Below, in pieces: positions 35,506 through 45,568 of a DNA stretch of 64,000 nt (within the stretch, counting starts at the first letter, position 1; each line of letters opens with the position of its first letter). Source of the DNA: Haloferula helveola (lineage in GTDB: Bacteria > Verrucomicrobiota > Verrucomicrobiia > Verrucomicrobiales > Akkermansiaceae); NCBI RefSeq assembly GCF_037076345.1, contig NZ_AP024702.1:5208001-5272000 (forward strand). Reading direction: 5' to 3'. The position numbers and the translations under genes are program-made. Under the pieces are notes generated by a model that saw only the letters and a list, made by a program, of their open reading frames with translations, was not told the DNA's origin and ran no database searches.

Positions 35506-36378
35506 GTGGCCGGGCGCCGCCGGATCCTCGTTACGCTCGGCGACCCGGCAGGGATCGGCCCCGAGGTGATCGATCAGGCACTTGCTTCGGGTCAGATCCC
35601 CGAAGACTTCGAATTCGAGGTCGTTGGAGAGTCTGACGGCGCCATCATCGGAAAACCGGACCTCATCTCGGCACGGGCCTCACTTACCGCACTGGAGAGT
35701 GCTGCGGCTCGGCTTCGGAATGACGACGATGTTGCCGCAGTGGTCACTGGGCCCGTCTCGAAATCCCAGCTGGAGAGTGCCGGCTTCCGGTTTCCGGGAC
35801 AAACGGAGTTTTTTGCAGAACATGCTAATTGTGAGGGCTTTGCAATGTGCCTATCAGGCGCGTCTTTGACCGTTGGTCTGGCCACGATCCACATTCCTCT
35901 CTCTGAAGTAGTCGGCCAACTCCGATCCGAGATGATTGTGCAAGTCGGTCGCCTGCTGGCCGATTTTGCCAAGCGGCGCAAAGGTGCCCCACCCCGAATC
36001 GCCGTCGCAGGTCTGAACCCTCATGCGGGCGAGAACGGAAAATTCGGCGACGAAGAGCAGAGAATCATTCAGCCGGCGATTGAGGAACTCAATGGACTCG
36101 GAATCGGCGAATTCGTTGGCCCCGGCGTGCCTGATGCGATCTTCCGCGACGCGGCCCGCGGCGAGTTCGATGCCGTCGTCGCGATGTATCACGACCAAGG
36201 ACTGATTCCCCTCAAGCTCCTCGACTTCGACAACGCGGTAAACGTTACCCTCGGGTTGCCGAAGCCGCGAACCAGTCCGGATCACGGAACGGCCTTTGAC
36301 ATCGCCGGCAAGGGAATCGCTCGACCCGATTCGATGATCCGTGCGATGTGCGTGGCCGCCGAACTCGCCCGCGAATGA
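35506..36378 (+). CDS. pdxA: 4-hydroxythreonine-4-phosphate dehydrogenase (PdxA)
   Basis: A 290-residue enzyme of pyridoxal phosphate synthesis. It contains 'TLGDPAGIGPEV', 'TGPVSKSQLESAGF', 'PGQTEFFAEH', 'LNPHAGENGKFGDEE' and 'AMYHDQGLIPLKLLDF', the full set of PdxA motifs including metal-binding histidines. The start is taken as GTG 35506 just after the surA-like stop; an ATG at 35470 overlapping it is the alternative. The stretch 35810-35880 is less GC-rich than its neighbours. Its stop overlaps the next ATG (ATGA). Confidence 0.95.
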   Translation: MAGRRRILVTLGDPAGIGPEVIDQALASGQIPEDFEFEVVGESDGAIIGKPDLISARASLTALESAAARLRNDDDVAAVVTGPVSKSQLESAGFRFPGQTEFFAEHANCEGFAMCLSGASLTVGLATIHIPLSEVVGQLRSEMIVQVGRLLADFAKRRKGAPPRIAVAGLNPHAGENGKFGDEEQRIIQPAIEELNGLGIGEFVGPGVPDAIFRDAARGEFDAVVAMYHDQGLIPLKLLDFDNAVNVTLGLPKPRTSPDHGTAFDIAGKGIARPDSMIRAMCVAAELARE

Positions 36379-37178
36379 AGATCTACGATGCCGCTTCCGA
36401 CATCGTCGCGAAGGCCATGCGTGGGCAAGGCCTGCTTCCATGTGACCTGTCCGGCGTTGATTCGAAGGAACTCGGTGCCTTTCTCAAGGGTGAGTTCGAG
36501 CCCGCACTCGCCGAACCATTGGCAACAGCCCTCAAGCTGGACGGACCCGCTCTCGCCCGATATCAGGAGGCGTTCCCCGAGCCTGAGCTTCCCGCCGGAG
36601 TGACCCGGATCGAGTTGCCTTTCGAAGACGATACCGTGAATGCCTGGGCACTTCGCTCCGGCGCGACCTTGCTGGTCGTCGATGCCGGCTTGGGGAGCAC
36701 CGACCTCGCCTCGGCCCTACCGGAGGAGCCGGTTTCGTGTCTCCTGATCACGCATCCCCACCGGGATCACATCGGCGGAATTTCCGGGGTCAGAAGTAGG
36801 GTCGACCGCTTGGTAGCGCCGGTCTCCATTCCCGACGGGGAAAGGATCACTGCAGGTGATCAGGTTGGTGTTGGAGCTTTCCGAATCGAAGCGTTCTCTC
36901 TCGCCGGCCATCACCCGGATGCATTGGGTTATCGGATCGACTGGCCGGGTGGGAGGTGCGTGGCGGTGGGTGACGCCGTGTTCGCCGGTTCGGCCGGCGG
37001 CTGTCCGGACCTGGACGCCTATGCGATGGCGAGGCGCACGATTGCCGAAGGTTTGGGCAGCGTCCCCAATGATGTCGTCCTTCTTACCGGACACGGACAG
37101 GCGACGACGCTCGGTGTTGAGCGGAGCCGGAATCCGTTTCTCGCGCGCTGGCTTGCCGGTTCAGCGACGGGGTCTTGA
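36375..37178 (+). CDS. Metallo-beta-lactamase-fold hydrolase
   Basis: A 267-residue protein. About 75 N-terminal residues of unclear type precede an MBL domain with 'LLVVDAGLGSTDL', the metal motif T-H127-P-H129-R-D131-H132-I-G-G, a later 'LAGHHPDALGY', 'VAVGDAVFAGSAGG' and 'LLTGHGQATTLG'. Substrate unknown; hydroxyacylglutathione-hydrolase-like enzymes are the broad group. It is coupled to pdxA by an ATGA overlap, and its 3' end overlaps the convergent SDR gene by 18 bases. Confidence 0.85.
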   Translation: MKIYDAASDIVAKAMRGQGLLPCDLSGVDSKELGAFLKGEFEPALAEPLATALKLDGPALARYQEAFPEPELPAGVTRIELPFEDDTVNAWALRSGATLLVVDAGLGSTDLASALPEEPVSCLLITHPHRDHIGGISGVRSRVDRLVAPVSIPDGERITAGDQVGVGAFRIEAFSLAGHHPDALGYRIDWPGGRCVAVGDAVFAGSAGGCPDLDAYAMARRTIAEGLGSVPNDVVLLTGHGQATTLGVERSRNPFLARWLAGSATGS

Positions 37179-37967
37179 TCCCATTGCAATCCGGAGGATG
37201 GCGATGGGAAGCAGCCCCAGCAAGACGGCCGCACCCGCGATCTTCCAGCCGGGGAAAACCCGTGGCCGGTTGAGTGCGAGACCTTGCAGTGCCTCGGCCA
37301 CCACCTGCGGCGCATCGACATAGAACCACTCGCGGAACGGCTCGTCGGGACGGTTTTCACCGCGACGGGCGACATCGCCGAACCCGGTATGCACCGGCCC
37401 GGGGCAAAGCGCGGTGACGCTGAGCCCGTAATCCTTCAACTCAAGCCGAAGCGCTTCCGAGAAGCTCGTCACGTAGGCCTTGGTCGCCGCATACACCGCG
37501 AAGTCGGGAATGGGCAGCAGTGATGCCAGTGAGCTGACGTTCAGGATGGCCCCGCCGCCGGTCGAAATCATCCCGGGAAGTAACGCGTGGGTCAGCGCGG
37601 TCAGCGCTTCGACATTGAGGCGGAGCATCGCTTCCACCTTCGGCCACTCGGAGGACGCGAACTCGCCGTAGTCCCCCATCCCGGCGTTGTTGATCACGAG
37701 GTCGGGGACCAGCGAGGCCTGATGCATGCGTCCGACGAGTGCCTGGCGCTGGCCGTCATCCGTTAGATCCGCTGGCAGGCACCGGACGGTCAGGTCGGGG
37801 TTGCTCTGGCGGAGCTCGGTCGCGAGCTCCTCGAGAGCTTCGGACCGGCGCGCCACCAAAACGAGAACCCGGCAGCTGTGAGCCAGCTGCCGGGCGAATT
37901 CGGCACCGATCCCGGAGGAAGCTCCGGTGATCAGGCCGCAGCGGTACTGGACCGTCGGTTCTTCCAC
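37161..37967 (-). CDS. Short-chain dehydrogenase/reductase
   Basis: A 268-residue SDR with NAD(P) motif 'GLITGASSGIGAEFA', 'NNAGMGDYG', the catalytic Ser in 'GGAILNVSSLASLLP' and YxxxK in 'YAATKAYVTS'. The C-terminus after about 230 carries a hydrophobic segment (AAVLLGLLPIAILRIA) that may anchor it to the membrane. Start GTG at 37967 lies one base after the upstream stop; an ATG at 38003 overlapping that gene is an alternative. Confidence 0.88.
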   Translation of the reverse strand: MEEPTVQYRCGLITGASSGIGAEFARQLAHSCRVLVLVARRSEALEELATELRQSNPDLTVRCLPADLTDDGQRQALVGRMHQASLVPDLVINNAGMGDYGEFASSEWPKVEAMLRLNVEALTALTHALLPGMISTGGGAILNVSSLASLLPIPDFAVYAATKAYVTSFSEALRLELKDYGLSVTALCPGPVHTGFGDVARRGENRPDEPFREWFYVDAPQVVAEALQGLALNRPRVFPGWKIAGAAVLLGLLPIAILRIAMGSRPRR

Positions 37968-37968
37968 G

Positions 37969-38394
37969 TCAGGCCTGCCCGTTGGCGGGCTGCTGCTCGA
38001 CATGAACGATCCGCAGCGGAAGGCGCATCAGCAGTTCCTCGTCGCAGCCGATATCGACCGAGTAGATGCCGGCCGAGGGGAAACGGAGACCCTGCAGGTT
38101 CATGATGAGGTTGCGCGTGAGAAACGGAACGTCGGGCGGAAGCTGCACGTCGAACTCGGGTTCGATCGGCATGTTCTTCGCGTCGAGCGGCTCACCATCC
38201 TCGTTGATGATGTTGATCGAGAGCTTGTGCCGACCCGCGTCTTCCTGCGTGAAGCAGAAGCGGAGCGCCAGGGCGCACATCGGGTGCACGACGGGCAGCG
38301 CGCGGGCAGCGAGGGTGTCGAAAGTGCCGGTGACCACGAGCTTGCCGTTGTAGTCGGCGGCGAAGTCACAAAGGGAAGCGATCTGAATATCCAT
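37969..38394 (-). CDS. DUF6941-like conserved protein
   Basis: A protein of about 141 residues resembling the DUF6941 family: an opening MDIQIASLCDFA, 'GKLVVTGTFDTL', 'VVHPMCALALRF' and 'FPSAGIYSVDIG', consistent with a small all-beta fold. No function is known for the family. ATG 38394 (MDIQ) was preferred over 38403. It is directly upstream of the SDR (1-base gap). Confidence 0.7.
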   Translation of the reverse strand: MDIQIASLCDFAADYNGKLVVTGTFDTLAARALPVVHPMCALALRFCFTQEDAGRHKLSINIINEDGEPLDAKNMPIEPEFDVQLPPDVPFLTRNLIMNLQGLRFPSAGIYSVDIGCDEELLMRLPLRIVHVEQQPANGQA

Positions 38395-38513
38395 GGATTG
38401 CAATGCGATTGGGTAAGGCCGCGGAACCGGTTTCGGGAGCGGCCACGCCGTGTTTGGCGATTCGTCGGGCTGACGTCCAGCGCGGAAACTCCCGACTCGC
38501 CGGATGCCGCGTC

Positions 38514-40520
38514 TCAGGGACCCTCCTCGAGCTCCTCAAGCTCGGTCGGATCGACCGGTAGAGCCCGCGGGATATCGGCCTCATCGGGCTCGAACTCCTC
38601 CAGCTCCAAGGGGCTCACCGGGATCGCCCTCAGGACGCCTTCCTCGTTCTCCTGGGCCTCGACCTCGTCGACGACCAGCAGCGCTTTCGGAGCCGGTTCG
38701 ACCATCTCCTTGATCTCATCCCGGAACGAATTGAAGAAGGCCGGAACCATCGGGGCGGCATTGCGGCCGCCGCTGACTTTCTCGCCTGGCCGACCTTCGT
38801 AGAGGCAGGCGAAGGCGAGCCTTGGCTCCTCTGCGGGCAGGAAACCGGCGAACCAAGCAACACCCTGCTTCTTGCGCTCCGGGCCCCACTGGCCGGTTCC
38901 GGTTTTGCCGCAGACCTCTGTCCAGGAAAGCCCCGCACTGCGGCCGGTGCCGCCATCGACGACTTGGCGCATTCCCTCCCTCACAATCCGGATGGCTTCG
39001 GCATCGACACCGAGCCAGTGCCGGCGTTCGGGTTGGGCGGTGCGGATCACACGACCATAGGAATCCTGAACCTGCATCATCAGGTGCAGCTTCGGAAGTG
39101 CTCCGCCGTTTGCGATACCGGCCATCGCCTGGGCGACCTGCAGAGGTGTCGCCAGCACCGCGCCTTGGCCGATCGACCAGTTGGCGGCGTCACCCTCGGT
39201 GATGGGTCGACCGTAGGTCTTGCGGACCCATTCGGGGGTCGGCATCAGGCCCGACTCCTCGCCGATCAGGTCAAGACCGCTTGTGGTGCCGTAGCCGAGC
39301 CGCCTGGCCAGCGAAAGGAAGGTGCCGGAACCGACCCGGTTGCCCACCTGGGCGAACCACGGGTTGTTCGACCATTTGATCGCGGGAATCACCGAAAGAT
39401 CGCCATACGGGGACTTCGACCAGTTCCAGAGCTTGTGGTTGCCGTAGCTCACGTAGGCGGGGCAGTTGATGGTCGTGCGCTCGTTGATCGTTCCATCGTT
39501 GAGTGCTGCCAGTGCGATGATCGGCTTGAAGCTCGAAGCAGGCGGATAGACGCCTTGAAAGGCCCGCGCGTAGAGTGGTTTGTCCGGGTCCTCCCGAAGC
39601 TTCGCATACTCGGTCTCGGAGATTCCGGGAATCCACTGGTTGAGGTCGAACCCGGGTTTGGACGCCAGGACCAGCACCTCGCCGGTGGCGACATCGATCA
39701 CCACCATGGCACCTCTCTTCGAGTGCTGGTCGAGGACCTTCTCGGCCCGCTTCTGCCAGCGCATGTTCAGCGTGCTGACGACCGCGCCGCCCGCCCGGGG
39801 TTGCCCCTTCTGCTCCCGCAGGAGCATCTCGCCCTCCTCGTTGAAAAGCAGACGCAGCGTCGCGGGTTGCCCTTCGAGCTCGTTGTTGAAGATCTTCTCG
39901 AAGCCTGCCCTGCCTTCGGAGAGTTCCCACATCGGCTCGTTCAGATTGATCGGTCCGGTGGGCAGTTTGCCGACGCTTCCGGTGTAACCGACAATGTGAG
40001 AGGCCAGCGACTTCTCTGGGTAATAGCGTTCGTAGACCGCCATCAGTTCCAGTCCCCGGGTCAACTTGGACCGGAAGCCCTCTGCCGTCTCAGGATCGAG
40101 CGGCTCACTGATGTAGAACGGCAACCACCGGCGGTGGCGGTAGTGCTCGTAGAGTTCGTCGTCGGTTGGTTCCCTAACTGACTCGTAAAACGCCTTGGCA
40201 AGTTCCACCCGTTGCCTGCCCCACGCGATGACTGCCGCACGATCCTCGTTCTCAAACTGCTCGTACTGGACGGCCAGTTGGTAAGCGACCCGGTTTTGGG
40301 CGAACGGGTGTCCCTCACGGTCGATGATCGGTCCGCGCGGAGCGGGAATTTTCAGGCTGATGATCCGCGCGTTCTTCCGATTGAAAATAGCGGCATCGTC
40401 CGCGCCAGCCACCGGGCCGGGATTCGGCTCGGCACCGTTGGCGGCCACCGGGACGCTCTGCGCACTCGCTGAAATCGTGATCAGCGCGGCGAGCAGCGGA
40501 TTGAGGAGGAATCGAAGCAC
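38514..40520 (-). CDS. Penicillin-binding protein 2-like peptidoglycan transpeptidase
   Basis: A 668-residue class B PBP that cross-links peptidoglycan. The dimerisation part contains 'PRGPIIDREGHPFAQN'; the transpeptidase has S329-S-F-K332, S384-N-N386 and K539-T-G541. The N-terminus (MLRFLLNPLLAALITISASAQ) looks more like a cleavable signal ending in ASA than the usual uncleaved anchor. The C-terminal 70 residues are acidic and contain two similar units (VLRAIPVSPLELEEFE / IPRALPVDPTELEELE). The start is GTG. It is preceded by a lipoprotein gene. Confidence 0.92.
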   Translation of the reverse strand: MLRFLLNPLLAALITISASAQSVPVAANGAEPNPGPVAGADDAAIFNRKNARIISLKIPAPRGPIIDREGHPFAQNRVAYQLAVQYEQFENEDRAAVIAWGRQRVELAKAFYESVREPTDDELYEHYRHRRWLPFYISEPLDPETAEGFRSKLTRGLELMAVYERYYPEKSLASHIVGYTGSVGKLPTGPINLNEPMWELSEGRAGFEKIFNNELEGQPATLRLLFNEEGEMLLREQKGQPRAGGAVVSTLNMRWQKRAEKVLDQHSKRGAMVVIDVATGEVLVLASKPGFDLNQWIPGISETEYAKLREDPDKPLYARAFQGVYPPASSFKPIIALAALNDGTINERTTINCPAYVSYGNHKLWNWSKSPYGDLSVIPAIKWSNNPWFAQVGNRVGSGTFLSLARRLGYGTTSGLDLIGEESGLMPTPEWVRKTYGRPITEGDAANWSIGQGAVLATPLQVAQAMAGIANGGALPKLHLMMQVQDSYGRVIRTAQPERRHWLGVDAEAIRIVREGMRQVVDGGTGRSAGLSWTEVCGKTGTGQWGPERKKQGVAWFAGFLPAEEPRLAFACLYEGRPGEKVSGGRNAAPMVPAFFNSFRDEIKEMVEPAPKALLVVDEVEAQENEEGVLRAIPVSPLELEEFEPDEADIPRALPVDPTELEELEEGP

Positions 40521-40567
40521 AGCAGGAACTTTGCAAATCTAGACCTTGAAGCTGGCGCGGGCAACGC

Positions 40568-41185
40568 TCAATCCCACATCGAATCCTCCCAGTCGGCAGG
40601 GTCGGTTCCGATGCTCCGGGCGATCTCCACGGGCAGGAAAACGACCTCATTCTGGCTCTTCACCGTAGGATCCATGCGGAATTGCAGGGTCTTCCGGCGA
40701 GTTCCCTCTGGCCCGGAAACCGCGACATCCACCCAAACGTCGAGCGCGCCGTCCTCCTCCGGGATGACTTTGAGCAGCCCCGGAATCGGATATCGGGCCC
40801 TCACCACCCCTTCCTTGCCCTTGAGGGCCCGGAACTCCGCCCGCCGGCCCAGCTCGCCCGCGGGGAACCACTCGTCACGGCCGGTCTTGGAAGTGCGGGT
40901 GCGGATGCGGTGGACGACGAGCGACTCATGTCGGCCGGTCTCACCCAAGGCCTCGACCCGCCATCGGAAAGGGCCATCAAGAGTCGCGACACCTCCCCCC
41001 ACCACCATCGCGCTCATCATGAAAGACGGGCCTTTGGTTCCCTCCGGCCGGAATCCGAGCCGAACCCGGGCCCCTCCGACATCGGCGGACGGACCCGATG
41101 CGTAGGTGTGCTTGGTCGCTCGCAAGCCCATGCACGACGAGAGAGCCAGTAGACAGGGGACGAGCAGCACGGCCGCGCGAATCAT
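40568..41185 (-). CDS. Lipoprotein of unknown function
   Basis: A 205-residue lipoprotein with signal peptide MIRAAVLLVPCLLALSSC and lipobox cysteine at 18. The mature protein is beta-rich with no recognised domain. It lies 47 bases upstream of the PBP gene on the same strand and could be co-expressed, hinting at an envelope role. It diverges from the Ste24-type protease gene over 81 bases. Confidence 0.75.
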   Translation of the reverse strand: MIRAAVLLVPCLLALSSCMGLRATKHTYASGPSADVGGARVRLGFRPEGTKGPSFMMSAMVVGGGVATLDGPFRWRVEALGETGRHESLVVHRIRTRTSKTGRDEWFPAGELGRRAEFRALKGKEGVVRARYPIPGLLKVIPEEDGALDVWVDVAVSGPEGTRRKTLQFRMDPTVKSQNEVVFLPVEIARSIGTDPADWEDSMWD

Positions 41186-41266
41186 GAAGGTAAGTTTCGG
41201 GAGATCCCGAAGGAATGCCAGCCAGCACTTGCCCTCCCCGGATCGCGATGCATCCTGACCCGACCC

Positions 41267-42517
41267 ATGGAACCGAACGCGATCGGCATCACTCTCCTTG
41301 TCGCCCTCCTCCTGCTCTGGAATCTCGACTTTGTCGCTACCCTTCTCAACATCCGCGCGCTCGAACCCGAGACCCCGGACGAGTTCAAGGACGTCTTTGA
41401 TGACGGGCGCTTCGCCAAGTCCCAGGACTACACGCGGACCAACGCGCGATTTGGCATCATCGAGTCCATCGTCTCCCTCTTCACTCTTCTGTGCTTCTGG
41501 TTCATTGGCGGCTTCGGTTGGCTCGACGCCCTCACCCGCGCGTGGGCGGGCGATGGCATCTTCGCAGGATTGCTTTTCCTCGGTCTGATCTTCATCGGGC
41601 ACTATCTGATCCATCTGCCTCTCTCGATCTACTCGACCTTCGTGATCGAGGAGAAGTTCGGGTTCAACCGGACGACTCCCGGGGTATTCGTCGCCGACCA
41701 GTTCAAGAGTCTGCTCCTGATGCTGATCCTGGTCGCCCCGCTGATTGCCGGCATCCTGTGGATCTTCGACAGCGTGCCGCATGCGTGGCTCTGGGCGTGG
41801 CTGCTCTTCAGCGGCTTCCAGCTTTTCGTCACCTACATCGCCCCTACCGCCATCCTGCCGTTGTTCAACAAGTTCACTCCGATGCCCGAGGGAGAACTCC
41901 GGACCGCGATCGAGAGGATGGCGGTGAAGTGCGAGTTTCCATTGGCCGAGATCTCCGAAATCGACGGATCGAAGCGCTCCACCAAGGCCAACGCCTACTT
42001 CACAGGATTCGGGAAAACGAAACGCATCGCGCTCTACGACACCCTCGTGAAGGAGCAGACCCAAGGTGAGTTGGTCGCGGTGCTCGCCCACGAGATCGGG
42101 CACTTCAAGTGCCGGCACATCATCCAACGGATGGCGGTTTCGATCGTGCAAAGCGGCATTCTGTTCTTCTTGCTCGGCCTCGCGGTCGATCCGGACGGCG
42201 CGTTCGCCCGTGAGCTCTTCGATGCCTTTGGAGTCGGCACGATTTCGACCGCTGTCGGACTGGTGCTCTTCGGTATTCTGTTCTCACCCGTCAGCCGCCT
42301 GCTCGGGGTGCTCTCGAATGCTTGGTCGCGACGCCACGAATTCGAGGCGGACGCCTTCGCGTCGAAGGTCACCGGGCATCCGGAAGATCTGGTCACGGCC
42401 CTCAAGAAACTCTCGGCGAATAACCTTTCCAACCTGACACCCCACCGCCTCCGGGTTCTTCTTGATTACTCCCATCCACCGTTGCTCGAAAGGCTTCGCG
42501 CCCTCCAATCCCAGTGA
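41267..42517 (+). CDS. M48 metallopeptidase, Ste24/CAAX-protease type
   Basis: A 416-residue membrane protease. The zinc motif is H275-E-I-G-H279-F-K, preceded by several helices; 'KFGFNRTTPGVFVADQFKS' and 'TKANAYFTGFGKTKRIALYD' are typical of the Ste24 branch, and 'HEFEADAFASKVTG' provides the third zinc ligand. It probably degrades or processes membrane proteins. The stop codon overlaps a GTG upstream of the aldo/keto reductase. Confidence 0.93.
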   Translation: MEPNAIGITLLVALLLLWNLDFVATLLNIRALEPETPDEFKDVFDDGRFAKSQDYTRTNARFGIIESIVSLFTLLCFWFIGGFGWLDALTRAWAGDGIFAGLLFLGLIFIGHYLIHLPLSIYSTFVIEEKFGFNRTTPGVFVADQFKSLLLMLILVAPLIAGILWIFDSVPHAWLWAWLLFSGFQLFVTYIAPTAILPLFNKFTPMPEGELRTAIERMAVKCEFPLAEISEIDGSKRSTKANAYFTGFGKTKRIALYDTLVKEQTQGELVAVLAHEIGHFKCRHIIQRMAVSIVQSGILFFLLGLAVDPDGAFARELFDAFGVGTISTAVGLVLFGILFSPVSRLLGVLSNAWSRRHEFEADAFASKVTGHPEDLVTALKKLSANNLSNLTPHRLRVLLDYSHPPLLERLRALQSQ

Positions 42518-42528
42518 ACCAATCCGCC

Positions 42529-43542
42529 ATGTACTCCGCCGATCCCCATCGCTACGATGGACGCATGCCGTATCGCCGATGCGGCGTCTCGGGCCTCAAG
42601 CTCCCGGTAATCTCGCTCGGTTGCTGGCACAACTTCGGGCACGTCGATGACCAGAATCACGTCCGCGCGATCCTGCGACGTGCCTTCGACCGCGGGATCA
42701 CCCACTTCGATCTGGCCAACAACTACGGTCCGCCTCCGGGAAGCGCGGAAGAGAACGTTGGACGCTGCCTTGCCGAAGACTTCGCGTGGCACCGCGACGA
42801 ACTCATCATTTCGACCAAAGCCGGGCATCTGATGTGGGACGGCCCGTACGGCGAGTGGGGATCTCGCAAGCATTTGCTGTCGTCTCTCGACCAATCGCTT
42901 CGGCGGCTCCGACTTTCCTACGTAGATATCTTTTACTCGCACCGCCCCGACCCCTCGACCCCTCTGGAGGAAACGATCGGCGCCTTGGTGACGGCGGTGC
43001 GCCAGGGCAAGGCCCTCTACGTGGGGCTTTCCAAATACCCGCCCAAGAAGCTCAAGAAGGCGATCCGCATGCTCGAGGACGAGGGGGTGCCGTGTCTGAT
43101 CTATCAGCCCCCCTATTCGATCCTCAATCGCTGGCCGGAGGCACGGGGGATTCACGAGATGCTCATGGAGAAAGGCATCGGGTCGATCGTTTTCAGTCCC
43201 CTCGCCCAGGGAATGCTCACGGGGAAATATGCCGATGGCATCCCGGAAAACTCACGAGCGGCGAGGCCCGAAGGATTCCTCCAGCCGGAACAGGTCGAAG
43301 CGCAGCTCGACAAGATCCGGCAGCTGAATGATCTCGCGAACGAGCTCGGCATGCCACTCCATCACCTCGCTTTGCGATGGGTCGTGGACCAACCCGCCGT
43401 CACGTCCGCCATCATCGGAGCGCGGTCGGTCGAGCAACTCGACGACTCGCTCCGAGCCCTGAGTTTGGCGCCGCTCGGCAAGGACGTCCTGAAACGGATC
43501 GACAAGATCGCACCTCCGGATCCTGACAAGGAGGCCGAGTGA
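42529..43542 (+). CDS. Aldo/keto reductase (YghZ/Gpr-like)
   Basis: A 337-residue NADPH-dependent reductase. The N-terminus 'YDGRMPYRRCGVSGLKLP' and 'SLGCWHNFGHV' match the YghZ/KCNAB-like branch (L-glyceraldehyde-3-phosphate reductase in E. coli). Active-site Tyr is in FDLANNYGPPPGSAEENVG, Lys in STKAGHLMW and His in FYSHRPD. The start ATG 42529 aligns with the family; a GTG at 42514 overlapping the previous stop is an alternative. Confidence 0.92.
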   Translation: MYSADPHRYDGRMPYRRCGVSGLKLPVISLGCWHNFGHVDDQNHVRAILRRAFDRGITHFDLANNYGPPPGSAEENVGRCLAEDFAWHRDELIISTKAGHLMWDGPYGEWGSRKHLLSSLDQSLRRLRLSYVDIFYSHRPDPSTPLEETIGALVTAVRQGKALYVGLSKYPPKKLKKAIRMLEDEGVPCLIYQPPYSILNRWPEARGIHEMLMEKGIGSIVFSPLAQGMLTGKYADGIPENSRAARPEGFLQPEQVEAQLDKIRQLNDLANELGMPLHHLALRWVVDQPAVTSAIIGARSVEQLDDSLRALSLAPLGKDVLKRIDKIAPPDPDKEAE

Positions 43543-43925
43543 TGCGCGGCTTTCCCGAGTGCTACTACTCGACGATATTCGACTTCCCCGACGGAGTTCC
43601 CGGCGGGGACTTCGCGATCATTACCGCCTTCAATCCGATGGACCGAGCGGCCGGTGATGCGGAGAATGCGGCTGCGGACGAGGCTCTGCGAGGCACTCTG
43701 GCTGAGTTCGGGCTGCCCCACCGGCGCGCGATCGGATCATCACCCGACGACTCCCACGCCGAGTCCGGCTGGGCCGTGGAAACCACCCGTGAGCGCGCGC
43801 TTTCGATCGCACGTGAATTCGACCAACGCGCCCTGTGGTGGATCGTCGATGGTCGGCTGGCGCTGGTCCGATGCAGCGATGGCCATGCAGAAACGCTCGG
43901 ATGCCTCTCGGAGCGAACCCGATAG
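43542..43925 (+). CDS. DUF3293 domain protein
   Basis: A 127-residue protein with 'FAIITAFNPM' and 'AESGWAVETTRERALSIA' as in DUF3293 (function unknown; proteins of this type often carry 'ITAxNP' and 'PEPxW' segments). An AAGGAGG ribosome site at 43529-43535 and a TGATG overlap with the aldo/keto reductase stop support ATG 43542. Confidence 0.8.
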   Translation: MRGFPECYYSTIFDFPDGVPGGDFAIITAFNPMDRAAGDAENAAADEALRGTLAEFGLPHRRAIGSSPDDSHAESGWAVETTRERALSIAREFDQRALWWIVDGRLALVRCSDGHAETLGCLSERTR

Positions 43926-43943
43926 GATCGTCCGTCCGGTCAG

Positions 43944-45568
43944 TCAGCTCTGAAACCGCTGCACGATCGGCATTCGGCGGCCGATCCCGAATGCCTTGGA
44001 GGTCACCCGGATCCCCGGAGCCGCCTGCTGGCGCTTCCACTCGTTGAGATCGACGCGACGCGCCACCCATCGGACCGTCGCTTCCTCATAGCCCAAGGCG
44101 ATGATCTCGTCGATCGACTGATGACGTTCGACGTAGGCCTCGAGGATTCCGTCGAGGATGTCATACGGCGGCAGCGTGTCCTGATCCTTCTGGTCAGGTC
44201 TCAGCTCCGCGCTTGGCGGTTTCTCGATGGTGTTCCACGGGATGATTTCACGCTCACGATTCAGCCAGCGGCAGACCTCGTAAACCTTGGTCTTGGGGAG
44301 GTCGGAGATGACGGCGAGCCCCCCACACATATCACCGTAGATGGTGCAGTAACCAACCGCTAGCTCACTCTTGTTTCCAGTCGTCAGGAGCAGGTGGTTG
44401 AACTTGTTGGAAAGCGCCATCAACAGCAGGCCGCGAATCCTCGCCTGCATGTTCTCTTCGGTGACGTCCTCTTTCTCGCCGACAAAGAGCGGCGCCATGG
44501 TCTTTTTGACCTCGGCGAAGATGTCATCAATGCGGACTTCGTCGCAGCGGATCCCGAGGTTCCGAGCGAGGGACATCGAATCGTCGACACTCCCGCCCGA
44601 CGAGTAGGGGCTCGGCATCGTCATGCCGTGGACGTTTTCCGCCCCAAGCGCCTCGGCAGCGACAGCCGCCGTCAGCGCAGAGTCGATTCCGCCGCTCAGG
44701 CCGAGACACACGGTCGAAAAGCCTGTCTTGCCAGCGTAGTCCCGAAGGCCGGTGACAAGGGCGCTCCAAAGTTGTTCGGCCTCCGGCGCCGCGGGACAGG
44801 CGCTTGCATCGAACGAGTCTGTGTCGATGACCACGGAGTGCTCGACAAAGCCTGGCAACTCCACAACGGCAGCGCCACTTATAACAAGCGAGTGCCCGTC
44901 GAAGACCAACTGGTCGTTCGCTCCGATGGCGTTGCAGTAGACGACCGGAACACCATGCTCCTCGGACACCGAAGAAAGCATCTCCCTACGGATCGTCGGC
45001 TTTCCGGCATGGAACGGCGAGGCGGAAAGATTGAGGATGATGTCCGCCCCGGCCTTCACCAGTTCCTCGACCGGATCACGATCGTAAAACGGTCGCTGAA
45101 GATACTCGTCGGTCCAGATGTCTTCGCAAATCGTCACACCGAGCCGGATCCCATTCCATTCGATCGGAACGCACTCTTCGCTTTCCTCAAAATAGCGACG
45201 TTCATCGAAGACATCGTAGGTTGGCAGGAGCGTCTTCCAGACCTTCGCTCGAACCTCGCCATCAGCGAGAAGTGCGGCGGCGTTGCGGAACGGCTTTCCG
45301 CGCTTTGATTGATCGTTCCGGTCGACATACCCGACCAGAAGCGGAACTTCGCGAACCTCGCTGGCGAGGTAGTCGAGAGCCTGAAGGCAATCGGGCACAA
45401 AGCGCGTCTTGAACACCAGGTCCCGTGGCGGATAGCCCGCGAGCACCATTTCCGGTGTGACGACCAGTTCGGCGCCCTGGTCGAGGCATTCGCGGTAGGC
45501 CTGAAGGATGCGCTTCGCGTTCCCGGGGAAATCGCCAACGATCGAGTTGATCTGTGCGATCCCGATCT

